From Streptomyces hygroscopicus (GTDB taxonomy: Bacteria > Actinomycetota > Actinomycetes > Streptomycetales > Streptomycetaceae): 64,000 bases of DNA. The notes below the pieces were generated by a model. That model made no database searches and was not told the DNA's origin. It worked only from the letters and a program-made list of their open reading frames with translations. This document shows positions 61,387-64,000 of the stretch, one piece after another. How positions within the stretch are numbered: position 1 is the first letter of the stretch; each line of letters begins with the position of its first letter. The DNA is taken from assembly GCA_002021875.1 (NCBI GenBank), contig CP018627.1, forward strand, positions 8,804,001 to 8,868,000, written 5' to 3'. The translations under genes and the position numbers were made by a program.

Positions 61387-62061
61387 CGAGCTCTCCTTCT
61401 GTGCGTTGCGATCATCTTCGCGCTCGGCGTCGGGGACCGCCTCCCTCTCCGGGACCATCCGGCTCCGCCGCACGGGGGAGCCGGATTCGTTCCCCGGCAG
61501 GACGGGCGGGGAGCGGAAAGCGCGGCCGAATTCATTCCGTTTGCGCGGCTGATTTCTTTATCGCTCAACAAAAAAGGGTTCAATTCGTGGCGCTTTTCAG
61601 CCGATATCGCCGACCGAAAATGCCTGGTGTTGATGTGGTCATTGCCGCCTACTGTGGCGTAAGGTGCTCGATCGGCCCCTGGGGCTGTGCCATCACGTGA
61701 TCACCGTAGGCAACAAGGTGCCTGTGAGGGAGCGGTGTTGACCTCAAGAGGACACTGGTGTGGCGAAGGGTGACCATGCGTGTGCGGTGCGGTGTGAAAG
61801 GGAGGGAGAGCCGTTCCGCTTAGAGGGTCGGTGCGCAGCAACCTGACAGCGACGGCGCATCGGTGCACGCTTTCACGGAAAACGGTCGTTTACTTGTTCT
61901 TTGGCTGGTGAGCGCCTTGACCTGCTGACGGTTGACCCAATCTGTTCGCTCAATCTAGTGTCCAATACACTGCTACGCACGGTGTCATTCCGCTGGGGCG
62001 AATTCTCAGGGCTCGGCGGGTGATGATGAGCCGGTGCATGCCAATCGACGGGGGAGTCGGG
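61387..62061. other. Long gene-free region upstream of LuxR-type regulators
   Basis: In these 675 bases no gene is supported on either strand, and base composition is more AT-rich than its surroundings at 61540-61640 and 61885-61990. A promoter candidate lies at its right end (separate entry). This may mark the edge of an accessory region. Confidence 0.5.
61932..61961 (+). promoter_or_regulatory. Promoter candidate of first LuxR-type gene
   Basis: TTGACC (61932-61937), an 18-base spacer, TAGTGT (61956-61961). The -10 box overlaps an inverted repeat AGTGT-CCAAT-ACACT (61957-61971), a possible operator. The leader to the ATG would be about 94 bases. Confidence 0.55.
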
Positions 62062-62853
62062 ATGGGTGTGGCAATTGATCCACGTGGTATTGATCCACGT
62101 GGTGCCGACGAGAAGGCGGAGCGGGCCGATGAGTCGGCCTCTCATCTGGAACAGGCGCTGTTGCAGGCGCGCAAGCTGATCGAGTCCACGGTCCTGCTGC
62201 ACTCGCGCAGGCTGACGACGCCGTCCCCGGTGGTGCGCACCGACGGTGCCCGGCTCGGCGACTCTCTCGCCCAGCTCATCGCCGGCGCCCGGTACTCGGT
62301 GTCCGTGACCCTCACCGGCGCGGGCGCCTTCGAGAGCGCCGTGACCGAGGAGCTGGACCGTACTCCGAGCCGGGCGGTGGTCCGGGTGCTGTGCAACGTG
62401 CCGGCCGCGGAGGGAGTGGCCGAGCGGCTGCGTCCGCTCACCCGGGTCCGTCCCGAAGTTCGCGTGTCGCAGAGCGAGTTGCGCGGCATCGTGGTGGTCG
62501 ACGGCGCCTCGGCACTGGTGCAGACGCATGTCCAGGAGCCGGAGGGGCAGGTCGCCGTCGTCAACGACCTGGGCGCCGTACGGGCCTTGGAGCTCCTCTT
62601 CGCCGGCGCCTGGTCCCGGGGGCGGAAGCTGGCGGATCACCTCGGGCTCGCGCCGAGGCTGCGCACGGAGTTCGCCCGGACTGTTCTGGAGGCCCTGCGC
62701 GCCGGTCACACCGATGAGACCGCGGCGCGGGGGATCAATGTGTCGCTGCGCACCTATCGCCGGCATGTCGCGGAGATCATGCGGGAGCTGGACGCCAGCT
62801 CGCGCTTCCAGGCCGGGGCGCGCGCGGTCGAGCTCGGCCTGCTCGCCGACTGA
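62062..62853 (+). CDS. LuxR-type HTH regulator with PLD-like N-terminal domain (copy 1)
   Basis: A 263-residue regulator. The C-terminal 65 residues form a LuxR-type helix-turn-helix (ARGINVSLRTYRRHVAEIMREL). The N-terminal part has a helical segment (ASHLEQALLQARKLIESTVLLH) and an alpha/beta domain (LIAGARYSVSVTLTG, VVVDGASALV) similar to the phospholipase-D-like sensor of TrmB-type regulators, but without an HKD motif. No receiver or kinase is nearby, so its signal is unknown. ATG 62062 has GGGGGAG five bases upstream; ATG 62038 is an alternative. Paralogue of the next gene. Confidence 0.8.
   Translation: MGVAIDPRGIDPRGADEKAERADESASHLEQALLQARKLIESTVLLHSRRLTTPSPVVRTDGARLGDSLAQLIAGARYSVSVTLTGAGAFESAVTEELDRTPSRAVVRVLCNVPAAEGVAERLRPLTRVRPEVRVSQSELRGIVVVDGASALVQTHVQEPEGQVAVVNDLGAVRALELLFAGAWSRGRKLADHLGLAPRLRTEFARTVLEALRAGHTDETAARGINVSLRTYRRHVAEIMRELDASSRFQAGARAVELGLLAD
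62074..62103 (+). repeat. Tandem 15-bp repeat at the start of the LuxR-type gene
   Basis: ATTGATCCACGTGGT occurs twice without a gap (62074-62088 and 62089-62103), encoding IDPRG twice. A recent slippage duplication. Confidence 0.93.
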
Positions 62854-62940
62854 GGGCGAACGACACAACGCTGTCGGGACCGGGCCGTCACGGGGGACCC
62901 CGGCGGCCCGCTGATCCACATCTTCAGGGGGATGGTTGGC

Positions 62941-63729
62941 ATGTCCGGTTGGCGCGAGGACGAACTCGAAAAGGCCCTGTTGGAAGCGAAGGCGCGCATC
63001 GAGTCGATGGTCGCGCTGCACCGGGACCGCAGCTCCCAGGAACAGCTCATCACCGTGGTCGACAACGCCTATGACGTCGTGCTGGAGACGGCCGCGGGCC
63101 TCGTCAAGGAGGCGACGACCAGCATCGACATCATCCACGCGCGACGGCCGTCCAGGGCCGACCGGATCCAGCGGCGCACCGATCAGGACGAGCGGGCCCT
63201 GCTCTACGGCGCCCAGGAGGGTGTGACGATCCGGCTGCTGACCACGCCCACGCTGCTGGACGACGACTTTGTCCGCGAACAGCTGGGCCGGGAGCGGCCC
63301 GTGGCCATCCGGGTGGCCCATATGCCGCCGCTCCAGGCGCTCGTCGTGGACGACAGTGTCGCGCTCGTCGTGGCCGAGTCGGCGGCCGGCCGGCGGACCT
63401 CGGTGATACGGGTGGCGGAACTGCTGCACTCGCTGCGCATGCTCTTCGACAGCATCTGGAAAGACGCCTTCCGGGCCGGGGAACGGTTTGTCTTCGGGGA
63501 CCGCACCCGGGCGGCATTCGCCCGCCGCATCCTGAGGTACCTCCAGGCCGGGGTCACCGACGAGGTCGCGGCCCGCGAACTCACCGTTTCGGTGCGCACC
63601 TACCGGCGCTACGTCGCCGACATCATGTCCCAGCTCGGTGCCAACTCCCGCTTCCAGGCCGGGGTTCGTGCCGCTGAGCTGGGGCTTCTCCCGCCCACGC
63701 CCGGGGCGGAGCCGGGGGGCCGGGGCTAG
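62941..63729 (+). CDS. LuxR-type HTH regulator with PLD-like N-terminal domain (copy 2)
   Basis: A 262-residue paralogue of the preceding regulator: an N-terminal ELEKALLEAKARIESMVALH helix, a PLD-like alpha/beta core (LVVDDSVALVVAESAA), and a C-terminal LuxR-type HTH (ARELTVSVRTYRRYVADIMSQL). Residues differ widely in the sensor part but the HTH is well kept. ATG 62941 has AGGGGG nine bases upstream; ATG 62932 is too close to that site. The 87-base gap from copy 1 lacks a terminator, so the two may be co-transcribed. Such genes often sit near specialised-metabolite clusters. Confidence 0.82.
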   Translation: MSGWREDELEKALLEAKARIESMVALHRDRSSQEQLITVVDNAYDVVLETAAGLVKEATTSIDIIHARRPSRADRIQRRTDQDERALLYGAQEGVTIRLLTTPTLLDDDFVREQLGRERPVAIRVAHMPPLQALVVDDSVALVVAESAAGRRTSVIRVAELLHSLRMLFDSIWKDAFRAGERFVFGDRTRAAFARRILRYLQAGVTDEVAARELTVSVRTYRRYVADIMSQLGANSRFQAGVRAAELGLLPPTPGAEPGGRG

Positions 63730-64000
63730 GGCCGAGCGGGCTGGGCGGCCTGGCAGTTTCCTGTCTCTGGCGTTGCCCGGCTCCCGGGCCGTCCGATTTG
63801 ATGGGGCGTATCAGAGCGGGGGACCGGCGAGCGGCAGCTCCCGCCCCGTCCCGGCGGCCGGTTGCCACTTCTGCGAGCCGTCGGTGTGCGGGATTCCGGC
63901 GCCGCGTGGCCCCGGAGCCTCGCGCCATCCGGTGTCCGCCGTGCGGAAGGCGAGTCCTCCATGAGTCACATGCCGATCGGTCCGGTATATCGGCGCGCCG
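63730..64000. other. Unassigned right end of the window
   Basis: No gene is established in this 271-base stretch. An ATG at 63961 opens a frame (MSHMPIGPVYRRA) to the window edge, with AAGG about 12 bases upstream; this may be the start of the next gene but cannot be supported further. Confidence 0.35.

Noticed and set aside
61873-63429. 518-residue minus-strand frame over the LuxR-type genes
   Set aside because: The plus-strand frames carry clear HTH motifs, ribosome sites and homology between paralogues; this frame has none.
63961-64000. Start of a new gene at the right edge
   Set aside because: Only 13 codons are visible and the ribosome site is weakly spaced; noted in the end-region entry without a gene call.

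Overview
The window is high-GC actinobacterial DNA, almost certainly from a Streptomyces chromosome core. The evidence is extreme third-position GC, many GTG starts, leaderless starts with a TANNNT box about 7 bases before the start codon, and a recognisable set of Streptomyces landmark genes: whiH, hrdB, the parE/parC-type topoisomerase pair, a DasR-type site at ptsH, sepH, cutRS and a conservon. No species is claimed.

Layout. 1-6.4 kb: 3' part of an ABC ATPase-membrane fusion, whiH with a sigma-WhiG-like promoter, hrdB, a trypsin-like protease, a small DUF7455 protein. 6.9-16.2 kb: type II topoisomerase subunits B and A flanking a remnant of an acetate-type symporter, a CitA/CitB-like two-component system, an iron-box-preceded sucrase/ferredoxin-like gene and a Sel1-repeat protein. 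16.5-22.1 kb: paired M16 peptidases, an M23 hydrolase behind a c-di-AMP (ydaO-type) riboswitch, a GntR regulator and ptsH. 22.3-31 kb: PatA-type acetyltransferase/acyl-CoA-ligase fusion, DUF5998, alkaline-phosphatase-superfamily enzyme, thymidine kinase, VOC protein, sulfurtransferase, sepH. 31.3-39.4 kb: membrane protein, sugar-lactone oxidase, MFS exporter, coproporphyrin ferrochelatase, inositol monophosphatase, small protein, cutRS. 39.5-50.7 kb: DUF4193, EcsC-like protein, DUF3093, thioesterase, dut, DUF3710, a duplicated secreted protein, kdpDE, OB-fold protein, DUF3159, two TrkA/Ceo proteins. 51.3-56.8 kb: a complete conservon operon (CvnABCD) ending in two cytochromes P450. 56.9-61.4 kb: a KimA-like APC potassium permease, a TRAM/RumA-type RNA methyltransferase, a membrane protein. 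62-63.7 kb: two tandem LuxR-HTH regulators.

How the genes fit together. The order hrdB ... suhB-like ... DUF4193, DUF3093, dut, DUF3710, OB-fold, DUF3159, two Trk proteins, APC permease, TRAM methyltransferase matches, from memory, the Mycobacterium tuberculosis sigA-to-Rv2689c block. Against that ancestral order two modules look inserted: (i) the duplicated secreted protein plus kdpDE, and (ii) the conservon-P450 operon, which splits the divergent Trk/APC pair. Potassium and c-di-AMP themes recur (TrkA pair, KimA-like permease, KdpDE without KdpFABC, ydaO-type riboswitch). The first P450 lacks the normally universal ExxR arginine (it has ExxW), the hallmark of the CYP157 family; the second is a normal CYP154-like enzyme whose start lies 127 bases inside the first. 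This conservon/CYP157/CYP154 unit, the cluster of GTGATC palindromes upstream of the DUF4193 gene, and the iron box on the sucrase-like gene are the most worthwhile leads. No tRNA, rRNA, CRISPR array or intact insertion sequence was recognised by reading.
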